A DNA stretch of 64,000 bases from Phycisphaera sp. (lineage in GTDB: Bacteria > Planctomycetota > Phycisphaerae > Phycisphaerales > Phycisphaeraceae): positions 1 through 64,000 of the forward strand of contig JANQPR010000258.1 in the NCBI GenBank assembly GCA_028285385.1, given 5' to 3'. A program made the translations under genes and the position numbers. The notes beneath the pieces were generated by a model. It made no database searches, was not told the origin of the DNA, and saw nothing but the letters and a program-made list of their open reading frames with translations. Shown piece by piece: positions 24,986-33,870 of the stretch. The first letter of the stretch is position 1. Each line of letters opens with the position of its first letter.

Positions 24986-27900
24986 TCAGTTCGCTTTTCG
25001 CCCAAACCCGTCCGCGTATTGCCGGACCGCGCGGGCGGCCAACTCCGGGATGGCCAACCGCGTTTGGTCCAGCCACTCCCGAACACGTTCCTCCGCCGAG
25101 CGGGCTTCTGCCTTCCGACCGGCTGCCTGGAGGATCAACACGCGGTACGCGTCGGCCACACGCGAGACCTCCGTCGTCGCTTTTGCGAGCAGCGGTTCGG
25201 CACGTTCCATCGTCTCGAGCGCCTCACTCGGTTGGTCCATCCGATACTGTGCTACCGCCTTCAAGATGACGCTGCCGGGATCATCGGGGAACCTGTTGCT
25301 CAGGGCAGACGCGATCCGCATCCCGAACTCCGCAACACGGGCCTCGGCTTCCGCATGGACCGAGTCGGGAAACCGCGTCACCATGAGTTCTTCGACCACC
25401 GACTTGACCTGTTCGATGCCTGGTTCGTCCAGCCCATCGAACGACGACGAGCCCCGCATTTCGGGTTGGGCATGTTGTTGAGCCTCCACGTCGAGTAAGC
25501 CGAGAACAGCCGAATAGCCCGGCAGCTCCTGCGTCTGGCAGGCCGTCTTCAATACCTCGTACAGTTCCGTGGGGACGTCAAGTGTTCCCATCAACCTCGC
25601 CTCGTAGTACACGTAGTCAGAGATCGCTAGCGGCATCAATCGGCCCGGCCGCGAACACAACTCGATCGCCTCGGCCAGCCTCGCGAGCGCCGCCTCGTCC
25701 TGTCCGACCATCAACAGATAGTCGGCCATGCTACGGGCGACGAGGCCCCAGTCCGCGTTGAGCAGTTCGGGCGGGGTTTGCTCGAACCATTGCTTGGCCC
25801 GCTGATGCAACCGTGCCGCGGCAGCGGTGTCTCCGGCGCGTTGCAGCCGTAGAACACCGCGTTCGAGCGTGAGCAGGGCCCACACCGACACCGGAGCGCC
25901 GACGCTCTCGCGCTCGGTGAGGATGTCGACCAGCATCTCACACCCGCGCAACGCGTCGCCGGTGCGGGCGTGACTCGCCGCGAACATGTAGCGGGCGTAG
26001 TCAACCTCGGGGCTTTCTTCGTCGTAGACGCTCCGGGCGATCGCCAAGGCCCGTTCGGCGTGCATCAGAGAGAGTTCAGGCCGGTTCCCGCTGTCGTAGG
26101 CCGCGGCCAATGCCGCGTGGACCCTAGCCTGTCGATTGCGGTCGTCGATCCGTTCTGCTGTGTCGAGGCTGCGGTGGAACCAGTCCAGTGCAGATTGATC
26201 CTGCAGCCCGGTGCGATAGATCCAGCCCATCGCGGCCATTGCTCGGGCGCCGGTCCGGGTCGGCCTGTCGTCGTTTGGCTGGGCCAGAGCGAGTGCCTCA
26301 CGGATCAGTTCGAGGAGGTGTTCGTTTTTGGATTCGCGTAGCGTGGGCGCGACATCGACCTGGTCAAGGATTGCGTTGGCCAGGGCGGTAGGCGACGTGC
26401 CGTCCTGGCTGCGCATCAGTTCGACGGTTCGGCCGAAGTGGTGGCCAGCCTCTTGGCGGAATCCCAGTTCGCGGAGCGCCTTGGCTACCGTCGAGTGCAG
26501 GTCGGCGGCGACCGCGGGCTGGCCCGCCGCGAGCGTGTCGATGTCGCTGCCGAAGTCGGTCAGCATCTCTACGACGGTGTAGTCGGGCGACCGGCCCGGC
26601 CGCGGCTCGGCCAATGTGACCATCCGGCTGAGCATGTTCCGCAGCGATTCGGAGCGGACAAGTGCTTCCTGGGTCTGCGCCTGGAGGTCCTCCGCCCGGA
26701 ATCGGGCGTGGCGTTCGTCGGCGGCCTTTTGGACCGCGACCGCCAGTCCGACCAACAGTGCCAGCAGGATAAGCGTCGCCGACACGATGGCTGGCTTGTG
26801 GCGGTGGACCAGCTTGCGTGCTCGGTACATGAGGTTCGGTGGTCCGGCGGAGACAGCCTCTCCGCGGAGGTGTCGGTTCAGGTCGGCGATCAGCATGTTG
26901 ACGCCGCCGTACCGACGGTTTCGGTCGTTCTCCATGGCCTTGACGACGACCCAGTCGAGGTCGCCGCGCAGTAGCCTGTGGAGACGCCCGGCGGTAGTGC
27001 GCCGGTGCCGTGCGGCCGCGACGCCACCGTCCTGCAAGTTCCGGACCCGGGTGCTGGGCCGCGTCGGCTCCTGCTCGCGCACGGCCGAGATCATGCGGTC
27101 GTAGGCCATTTCCTGAAGCTCGACCCGGTTGAACTGTGTCGTCCCGGTCAGGAGTTCGTGTAGCAGGACACCCAGTGAAAACACGTCGGTGCGTGTGTCC
27201 AGGTCGCGGGCGGCACCCGCCTGTTCGGGGCTCATGTACTCGGGCGTGCCCAGCAGCAGGCCGTGCCCGGTTTGCTGAGCCAGCTCGCTGAGGCTGTGGT
27301 CGGTGGCTTTTGCGATGCCGAAGTCGATGACCTTGGGCGTGGCCGTCATGCCCTGCTCGGCGATCAGGACGTTCGAGGGCTTGAGGTCGCGGTGGATGAC
27401 GCCCTTCTGGTGCGCGTGCCAGACCGCGTCGCAGACGTCGAGGAACAGCTCGATGCGGCGGTCAACGGGCAAGCGGTTCTCGTCGCAGTACCGCGTGATC
27501 GGCGGGCCGTCCACCCGCTCCATTACGAAAAACGGCCGGCCCGCGTCGGTGGCGCCGCCGTCGTAGATGGAGGCAATGTTTCGGTGCGACATCAACGCGA
27601 GCGCCTGCCGTTCGGCCTCGAACCGCGCGGCAATCTGTCGGGTGCCGAGGCCCGACTTGATCACTTTCAGGGCAACGGGGCGGCGCAGCGGCACGAACTG
27701 CTCGGCGGCGAAGACCGTGGCCATTCCCCCCTCCCCAATCACTCGCTCGAGTCGGTACCGACCTGCGACGATCTCGCCGGGCTTGAGGTCCGTCCTGTCC
27801 TGCGAGACGAAGTGTTCGTCGATCGCGTTCGTTTCGAGGAATCCGCCCGCGGCGTCGTGGGCACGCAGCAGTGCCTCGACCCGTGAGTGCAGCTCGGGAT

Positions 27901-28003
27901 CGTCGGCGCACGCTTCTGCCAGCAGTGCTGCGCGACGTTCGGGGTCCTCCTCCCGGAGGAGTCTGAGAAAAATCTGCTCTTGCGCTGACGTGTCGTCGGG
28001 CAT
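24986..28003 (-). CDS. Membrane Ser/Thr protein kinase with C-terminal TPR-like region
   Basis: 1005 residues. An N-terminal helical leader (ADDPELHSRVEALLRAHDAAGGF) typical of planctomycete kinases precedes a full Hanks-type kinase domain at about 80-370: glycine loop GEGGMATVF near 90, catalytic Lys113, HRDLKPSN at 204-211, DFG at 227-229 and GTPEYMSPEQ. One transmembrane helix follows (PAIVSATLILLALLVGLAVAV, about 400-420), and the remaining 550 residues are helical TPR-like repeats. All catalytic residues are present. It lies 96 bases downstream of a co-directional ECF sigma gene, the usual pairing for STK-linked ECF systems. The signal sensed is unknown. No strong ribosome-binding site precedes ATG 28003. 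Confidence 0.9.
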   Translation of the reverse strand: MPDDTSAQEQIFLRLLREEDPERRAALLAEACADDPELHSRVEALLRAHDAAGGFLETNAIDEHFVSQDRTDLKPGEIVAGRYRLERVIGEGGMATVFAAEQFVPLRRPVALKVIKSGLGTRQIAARFEAERQALALMSHRNIASIYDGGATDAGRPFFVMERVDGPPITRYCDENRLPVDRRIELFLDVCDAVWHAHQKGVIHRDLKPSNVLIAEQGMTATPKVIDFGIAKATDHSLSELAQQTGHGLLLGTPEYMSPEQAGAARDLDTRTDVFSLGVLLHELLTGTTQFNRVELQEMAYDRMISAVREQEPTRPSTRVRNLQDGGVAAARHRRTTAGRLHRLLRGDLDWVVVKAMENDRNRRYGGVNMLIADLNRHLRGEAVSAGPPNLMYRARKLVHRHKPAIVSATLILLALLVGLAVAVQKAADERHARFRAEDLQAQTQEALVRSESLRNMLSRMVTLAEPRPGRSPDYTVVEMLTDFGSDIDTLAAGQPAVAADLHSTVAKALRELGFRQEAGHHFGRTVELMRSQDGTSPTALANAILDQVDVAPTLRESKNEHLLELIREALALAQPNDDRPTRTGARAMAAMGWIYRTGLQDQSALDWFHRSLDTAERIDDRNRQARVHAALAAAYDSGNRPELSLMHAERALAIARSVYDEESPEVDYARYMFAASHARTGDALRGCEMLVDILTERESVGAPVSVWALLTLERGVLRLQRAGDTAAAARLHQRAKQWFEQTPPELLNADWGLVARSMADYLLMVGQDEAALARLAEAIELCSRPGRLMPLAISDYVYYEARLMGTLDVPTELYEVLKTACQTQELPGYSAVLGLLDVEAQQHAQPEMRGSSSFDGLDEPGIEQVKSVVEELMVTRFPDSVHAEAEARVAEFGMRIASALSNRFPDDPGSVILKAVAQYRMDQPSEALETMERAEPLLAKATTEVSRVADAYRVLILQAAGRKAEARSAEERVREWLDQTRLAIPELAARAVRQYADGFGRKAN

Positions 28004-28099
28004 GGACGGTCGTCGGTCACGGGAGAAAGTGAACGGTTACAAGCAGTTTTCCCCCGCTCGCGCCTAGTGGGTAAGAAGATATCTAAAGACCGCTGACGC

Positions 28100-28675
28100 T
28101 CAGTTGACCCCGCCCTGGATCGCGTCGTGCAGCCAGGCCCGGGCGAACAGCCAGTCGTTATCCGCGGTCGACCGCGAGACGCCCAGCAGGGCGGCCGCCT
28201 CCGCCTGGGTCAGCCCTCCGAAAAACCTCAGCTTGACGAGTTGAGCCTTGCGCTGGTCGGCCGCCTCGAGGCGGGTGAGCGCTTCGTCGATCGCGAGCAG
28301 GTCGTCGTTCGGGCCGCCGCCGTCGAGGCTGATCAGCCCCGTCTCGAGGTCGACCTGTGTCATGCCGCCGCCGCGCTTGAGTCGGTCACGCTCCCGGGCG
28401 TGGTCGATCAGCACCCGCCGCATGGCTTCGGCGGCGGCCGCGAAGAAGTGGCCACGGTTCTCGAAGTCCCGCAGGGAGGGCCCGACCAGCCGCAAGTACG
28501 CTTCGTGGACCAGAGCCGTCGGGTCGAAGACCTGGCCCGGGGTTTCCCGCGCCAGCTTCGCCGCCGCGATCCGCTTCAACTCGTCGTAGACCAGCGGCAG
28601 CAAGCTGTCCACGGGCGAACCGTCACCCTCAGGCTTCTCTCGGAGAATGCGTGTGATCGGGCTATCGACATTCAC
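28100..28675 (-). CDS. ECF sigma factor, planctomycete STK-linked type
   Basis: 191 residues, with sigma region 2 (TALVHEAYLRLVG, FFAAAAEAMRRVLIDHARERDRLKRGG) and region 4 helix-turn-helix (KLRFFGGLTQAEAAALLGVSRSTADNDW). This is the RNA polymerase sigma factor family found next to Ser/Thr kinases in Planctomycetes. It probably redirects transcription when its partner kinase (24986-28003) phosphorylates or releases it; that mechanism is inferred from other systems. Start ATG 28675 is followed by a typical N-terminus. Confidence 0.9.
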   Translation of the reverse strand: MNVDSPITRILREKPEGDGSPVDSLLPLVYDELKRIAAAKLARETPGQVFDPTALVHEAYLRLVGPSLRDFENRGHFFAAAAEAMRRVLIDHARERDRLKRGGGMTQVDLETGLISLDGGGPNDDLLAIDEALTRLEAADQRKAQLVKLRFFGGLTQAEAAALLGVSRSTADNDWLFARAWLHDAIQGGVN

Positions 28676-29088
28676 GAGACCATTCTACTCGTGGACATTG
28701 CTGCTCCGATGGGGCGGTTTGTGTTTGTATTCAGTGATCGCACAGCCTGAAGCAAAGCTCTGATCTTCCCCGTTTTATTGATGTGGTCGGTGCGGTCTAT
28801 GCGCTGTCGTGCATCAATTTGGACCCCGAGTATCTGCGCAAAAACTGGGCACGCGGCATCCCCGTATTACGGCGCCAAGAACGGCCACGTCACGATCGCA
28901 GCCGGGCAGCGGGTTCGCGCAACGCAGCGCTCGAACGCCATCAAAGGTAACTGTTGTGTGCTGAACCAGTCACCCTGGGGAATGTTCTAGGTAAGCAAGG
29001 CTCGACGCTTTGACGCATGAAGTCTTGCGGCAGTATCCGGTGCCGCTCCTACAAACCTTGTCCCGATCATCGGAAAGTGAGACCTATC
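28676..29088. other. Divergent intergenic region
   Basis: 413 bases between the divergent ECF sigma gene and the first large repeat protein. It should hold promoters in both directions. I see no clear coding frame, RNA gene or palindrome. Confidence 0.4.
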
Positions 29089-31383
29089 ATGTACCTACCC
29101 TTCCCCGCAACGATAACCCCGGGTGCATCTGTTCGCATCCAGCCTAACCGCGTGTTTGGTGCGGTTGGTTTTGCCACCGCGCTCTGCGTGGCGACTCCTG
29201 CGCTGGCGGCACAGCGCGAATGGACCGGAGCCTTCAGCGAGTTCTGGACCAGCTCGCAGAACTGGACCGCGTTCGACATCCCCGACAGCGACGACACCGC
29301 GGTCATCGGCAACGCCCCCAACAACGACGTCCTGCTCAACACCGACACCAACCCCATCGACGGATTGACCCTCACCGACGGGGCGACGCTCAACACCAAC
29401 GGACGGCGACTCGTGGTCGACAACGCGACCGACGACGCACCCCTCAATATCGGCGATGGGTCGACGCTGTTCGTTTCAACCGTCAACGCCAACCCGGCGG
29501 CCTCCGGCCTCGATACCGACCGGCTGAACGTCCTCAGTGGCGGAACCTTCGGCAACATTGATCTTTCCGTGATCGACGACCGACTGCAAGTGTTCCAGGG
29601 CGGCACGGTCGCGAGCGTCGGCACGATCGTCATCGGGCAGGGTATCAACCCCGGCAACATCGGGCTGATCAACGACGGCACCATCACCGCCAGCTTGCTC
29701 GGTGCCGGAACGCTGACTCTCCAGAGCGAAGACAACAAGACGTTCGACCTCGATGGTTCGTTCGGCGACGGCGTAATCCGAGCCGCCGCCGACGGGCTGT
29801 TCGGTGGGGTGGCCGCTTCGACCCTCAACATCAACGGCGCCCTCAGCGACAACTTCGATGGCACGGCCGTTATCGGCCAACGCGACGCCATGAACTTCCA
29901 GCAAGCCTGGGTCAACAGCGGCCAACTCGAGTTCAACGGCACGGACGCCGACCCGGCAACCCTGGGCGGCGCGGAGATGACCCTGGACGACAACACGGCC
30001 GGTGACGGCGGCTCGGTCGGCGACGGGTGGGTCACCGTCAACTCCGGCACCGCCGTTGTGGATGCCGACGTCTTCGCCACCGGCGGAACGTGGACCATGG
30101 CCGACAACACCACCACGACGTTCAACGGCGAGGCCAACTTCCTCCCCGCCGCCGACCTCGACCTCAGCGCCGCCTCCCTTACCGTCAACGTCAACGATAG
30201 TCTCCGGGTGCAGCAGTCCTCGATCGACCTCGACGGCACCGTCTCCGCCGACAACACGATCAACGTCAACAGCGGCGCGACGCTCCGCATCGACGGCGAC
30301 TTCAGCGACGCGTTTAACGGCACGCTCAACCTCGAGAACGGCAGCACCCTGACCCTCAACGGTGTCAGCACCTTCGCGGCCGACTCTACGTTCGACAAGA
30401 CCAGTGGCAACATCACCGTCAACATCGGCGGCCAGACGACCATCAATACGACGATCGACCTGGACGGCGTGGGCGCCCCCCTGAGCACGATCAACCTCAC
30501 CAACGACACCGCGAGCCTGACCCTCAACGGCGATATCGAAAACAACGGGGCGCAGTTCGACGGCACCATCAACAACCGCGGCGCGTTGACCGTGGCGCCC
30601 GGCACCGTCTGGACCAACGACGGAACGATCCACCTGATCGACGAGGGTATCGACCCAACCGTTGGCGGTAACGGCATGACCAACACCGGTGTCCTCCGCG
30701 GCGACGGGACGTTCAACGTGACCGTGAACAACGCCGAGGGCGGTCTGATCCAGCCGGGCACCGCCTCGACCGCCGGCCGTCTCGACTTCAACAACCCCCT
30801 CACCATGGGCGACGAGTCCGAGATGGAGATCGGCCTGGGGGGGGTGACGCCCGGCACGGGTCACGACCGGATCGACGCCACCACGCTCAACCTGGAGGCC
30901 GGTTCCACGCTCGACGTTGACTCGCTCGGCGGGTACCTCCCGACCCTTTACACGACTCACACCGTCGTCGACGCCACCCTGATGACCGGCGTCTTCAACT
31001 TCATCGACGGCGTTGTCATCGCCGCGACCGACACCGGCTGGGCGGTGACTTACGACTACGCCCTCGACCAGGTCCTTGTCCAACGGGCCCTGCTGGGTGA
31101 CGCGAACCTCAACGGCCAGGTCGAACAGGGCGACCTCGATGCCGTGCTCCAGAACTGGGGCGGACAGGCGTCGGACGGCGTGATCTCCTGGGTCACCGGC
31201 GACCTCAATGGCAACGGCCAGGTCGAGCAGGGCGACCTCGACGCGATTCTTCAGAACTGGGGCAGCCTCGCGGCACCTGACTTCACCGGGTCCCCGGTGC
31301 CCGAGCCCGCGGTCGGCCTGCTCGCCGCGATGCTGGCGACGCTTCGGCGTCGTTCTGCTTCGCGAGCCGCGACCTTCGGTTGA
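29089..31383 (+). CDS. Large secreted beta-repeat protein with dockerin pair and PEP tail
   Basis: 764 residues from ATG 29089, which places a signal peptide (VGFATALCVATPALAAQREW) near residue 40. It opens with REWTGAFSEFWTSSQNWTAFDIPDSDDTAVI, the start of the autotransporter-associated beta-strand protein type, followed by Asn/Thr/Gly-rich beta-helix repeats rich in INVNSGATL-like and LTLNG-like units. Residues about 670-726 hold two complete GQVEQGDLD..LQNWG units, then VPEPAVGLLAAMLATLRRR. It is paralogous to the next gene, with the same direction and domain order. It probably forms a surface adhesin or matrix fibre. Confidence 0.82.
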   Translation: MYLPFPATITPGASVRIQPNRVFGAVGFATALCVATPALAAQREWTGAFSEFWTSSQNWTAFDIPDSDDTAVIGNAPNNDVLLNTDTNPIDGLTLTDGATLNTNGRRLVVDNATDDAPLNIGDGSTLFVSTVNANPAASGLDTDRLNVLSGGTFGNIDLSVIDDRLQVFQGGTVASVGTIVIGQGINPGNIGLINDGTITASLLGAGTLTLQSEDNKTFDLDGSFGDGVIRAAADGLFGGVAASTLNINGALSDNFDGTAVIGQRDAMNFQQAWVNSGQLEFNGTDADPATLGGAEMTLDDNTAGDGGSVGDGWVTVNSGTAVVDADVFATGGTWTMADNTTTTFNGEANFLPAADLDLSAASLTVNVNDSLRVQQSSIDLDGTVSADNTINVNSGATLRIDGDFSDAFNGTLNLENGSTLTLNGVSTFAADSTFDKTSGNITVNIGGQTTINTTIDLDGVGAPLSTINLTNDTASLTLNGDIENNGAQFDGTINNRGALTVAPGTVWTNDGTIHLIDEGIDPTVGGNGMTNTGVLRGDGTFNVTVNNAEGGLIQPGTASTAGRLDFNNPLTMGDESEMEIGLGGVTPGTGHDRIDATTLNLEAGSTLDVDSLGGYLPTLYTTHTVVDATLMTGVFNFIDGVVIAATDTGWAVTYDYALDQVLVQRALLGDANLNGQVEQGDLDAVLQNWGGQASDGVISWVTGDLNGNGQVEQGDLDAILQNWGSLAAPDFTGSPVPEPAVGLLAAMLATLRRRSASRAATFG
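31096..31266 (+). repeat. Dockerin-like paired module, linker type C
   Basis: Two complete GQVEQGDLDA.LQNWG units with linker ISWVTGDLNGN; shares its type with 33522-33683. Confidence 0.8.
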
Positions 31384-31520
31384 TCGACCCCCTGAGTGCC
31401 GCGTCTCGCCGCGCGGCGCTCGGCTTACCGACCTTCCTTGGATTGTTCATCAGACCTCCCTAAGCGGCCGGCCGGCCAGCTCGCAAGAGATTCCCGCGCC
31501 TGAACATCGAGAGGCCCACG

Positions 31521-33809
31521 ATGCCCGACTGTATGTCCTCCTTGATCCGATCTGCCATTCTCCACCCTACGAAACGCAACAAGAGTGTGGCCCGGGGGCT
31601 CGCGCTGGGCCTCGCCGCCACGTCGCCCGCCGTTCACGCTGTCGATCGGGTCTGGGACGGGAGCACCAGCGACAGCTGGAACACGGCGTCTAACTGGACG
31701 CCGTTCGGCACTCCGACGGGGCTCGACACCGCGGTCATCGCCAACGGAGACTCTGTGGAACTCACAGGCAACACCGCAGGCATTAACGCGCTGACGGTCG
31801 GCCTCGATTCGAACCTGAACACGAACGGGCACCTGTTGCTCGTTGACAACGGCGGCGCAGCCACCACGCAGATCGTGACCAACGCTCAACTCGTCGCCGC
31901 CGCCGGGGTGGCCAAGGCGTTTGACACCGACAACCTCGTCATCGGGCCCACCAGCGGCATGTTCAGCGGCCCGACCCTCATCCACGTCGACCGCCTGGCC
32001 ATCAATGAAGGCACGATCGGCGGCAGCGGTCACTACATCTTCGGTGTCGACGGCCTGCAGGCGGCCGGCCCGGGGCTCATCAATGACGGCGTGCTCACCC
32101 CCAACTTCTTCGGGTCCACCACGATGCGTATCGAGGCCGGGCCCAACGCGACGCTCGACCTGGACGGGAACACCGGCGGCGGCCACCTGGACGTGGATGT
32201 CGACGGCTTCTTCGGCGGCTTCGGCGCCGGCACGTTGATCGTCGACGGCGTCCTGGAAGACACCTTCGACGGCACCATCGATATCGGTGAAGGCGACACG
32301 CTCGAGTTCACCTTCTTCTGGGGCCACTCGGGCACCATGAACTTCAACGGTACCCACGCCGACCCCGCAACCCTCCGCGGGGGGCCGGCGACTACCTTTC
32401 AGGACTCGACCCGGATCAACGTCACTTCAGGCGAGGCGGTCTTTGACGCGCGTGTGGCCATGAACGACGGCGATCTCGTGGCCGCCAATGGCACGACGCT
32501 CACGATCCGGGAAGACTTCAACGTCGGCAACAACGCCGGCTTCGACCTCAGCGGCGACGACATCACCGTCAATCTCGAGAACCAGGCCACCTTGCGGATC
32601 AACAGCGACAACGACCTCGACGGGAACCTGAGCGGGAGCAACGTGTTCAACCTCGGTGCACTCACGACCCTGGAAATCAACGGCGCGTCCGAGTCGGGTG
32701 CGAACGGCATATTCAATGGCGTGATCAACGCCCAATCGCTCTCTACCACGGTCACGTTCGACGCAGCATTCCATGTCGCGGGCGGTGGTCGATTCAACTT
32801 TGATGGGAACAACAGCGAGCTCAATGTCAACGCGGATGTCACGATCGATCAGGGCGACTTCGACCTCGATGGCGACGTTGGCATCAACCGCGTCCACATC
32901 GCCGACAACGCGACGCTGCGTCTCAACACCGACGGCATCGACAACGACGGCGTCAATGACTTTGGCGGCGAGCTGGACATCTGGGGCACCCTGCACACCG
33001 ACTTCGTGGGGACGAGCTGGTCGAATTCCGGACAGTTGCGGCTCAATAGTGGGCCGGCTTCTGATGTCCGGTTGATCGGCGACGATGTGATTAATACCGG
33101 TTACATTGGCGGAGACGGCGACGCCGTGATGACCGACGTCGCGATCCAGAACGACACCGGTGGCACGCTCAGCCCGGGGTACCAGGCTTTAGCCCGCACC
33201 TGGACGCTCGACGGCCTCACCGGCGAACTCGACCTCAACGAAGGCGGGCTGTTGGAGATGAGCCTCCTCTCTGAGTTTGAGCACGACCGCATCCATGCCT
33301 CGGACCTCGACCTGGGCGGCACGCTCAAGCTGATACTTATCGATGGCTACGACCCCAACCCGTACGTCGTGCACACACTTCTGACCGATCTAGCCGGCGG
33401 CCTCGGCGCGCTGGACGGCCGGTTCGATGCCGTCGAAGGCATCCAGATTGACCCGCTCTACGGCCTTGCGGTGGTCTACAACGTCGCGGCCCAGACCGTC
33501 ACCGTTCAGAAGGCCCTGCTCGGTGACGCGAACCTCAACGGCCAGGTCGAGCAGGGCGACCTCGATCTTGTCTTACAGAACTGGGGTGACAGCACCAACG
33601 TCGGTTGGGAACTCGGCGACATGACCGGCAACGGGCAAATCGAACAGGGCGACCTCGACCTCGTCCTCCAGCACTGGGGCGCCACCGCCGCCCCCGACTT
33701 CAAGGGTTTCATCGTGCCCGAACCGACAGCAATCGTGCCAATGGTTCTGGGTGCCTTTGCGGTGGCCGGTCGCCTCCGCTACGCGAATGCCAGATCCGTC
33801 GGTATCTAG
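31521..33809 (+). CDS. Large secreted beta-repeat protein with dockerin pair and PEP tail (paralogue)
   Basis: 762 residues with a signal peptide ending near SPAVHAVDRVW (about 41). It opens VWDGSTSDSWNTASNWTPFGTPTGLDTAVI like its upstream paralogue and continues with beta-helix repeats (TLDLDGNTGGGHLDVDVDGF, TVNLENQATLRINSD). Residues about 668-721 hold a type C dockerin pair, and the tail VPEPTAIVPMVLGAFAVAGRLR lacks the usual Arg cluster, ending RYANARS. It lies 137 bases after the preceding gene, so they are probably co-transcribed and arose by duplication. It ends 61 bases from the convergent fusion gene. Confidence 0.8.
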   Translation: MPDCMSSLIRSAILHPTKRNKSVARGLALGLAATSPAVHAVDRVWDGSTSDSWNTASNWTPFGTPTGLDTAVIANGDSVELTGNTAGINALTVGLDSNLNTNGHLLLVDNGGAATTQIVTNAQLVAAAGVAKAFDTDNLVIGPTSGMFSGPTLIHVDRLAINEGTIGGSGHYIFGVDGLQAAGPGLINDGVLTPNFFGSTTMRIEAGPNATLDLDGNTGGGHLDVDVDGFFGGFGAGTLIVDGVLEDTFDGTIDIGEGDTLEFTFFWGHSGTMNFNGTHADPATLRGGPATTFQDSTRINVTSGEAVFDARVAMNDGDLVAANGTTLTIREDFNVGNNAGFDLSGDDITVNLENQATLRINSDNDLDGNLSGSNVFNLGALTTLEINGASESGANGIFNGVINAQSLSTTVTFDAAFHVAGGGRFNFDGNNSELNVNADVTIDQGDFDLDGDVGINRVHIADNATLRLNTDGIDNDGVNDFGGELDIWGTLHTDFVGTSWSNSGQLRLNSGPASDVRLIGDDVINTGYIGGDGDAVMTDVAIQNDTGGTLSPGYQALARTWTLDGLTGELDLNEGGLLEMSLLSEFEHDRIHASDLDLGGTLKLILIDGYDPNPYVVHTLLTDLAGGLGALDGRFDAVEGIQIDPLYGLAVVYNVAAQTVTVQKALLGDANLNGQVEQGDLDLVLQNWGDSTNVGWELGDMTGNGQIEQGDLDLVLQHWGATAAPDFKGFIVPEPTAIVPMVLGAFAVAGRLRYANARSVGI
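33522..33683 (+). repeat. Dockerin-like paired module, linker type C
   Basis: GDANLNGQVEQGDLD..LQNWG, linker VGWELGDMTGN, then GQIEQGDLDLVLQHWG. The second unit has His in place of Asn. Confidence 0.8.
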
Positions 33810-33870
33810 GACCCGTCTCTGGCTCGCGTCACTACCGCGCAAAGGTCTTGGCGTGCACGGCCTCGACCCC

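Noticed and set aside
29067-31083. Open frames antisense to the first giant repeat protein
   Set aside because: Low-complexity Val/Ser/Pro translation with no motifs; explained by the repetitive sense strand.
29700-33500. Short tandem-like repeats considered as CRISPR or satellite DNA
   Set aside because: They are in frame and encode beta-helix repeats; no constant repeat with spacers exists anywhere in the window.
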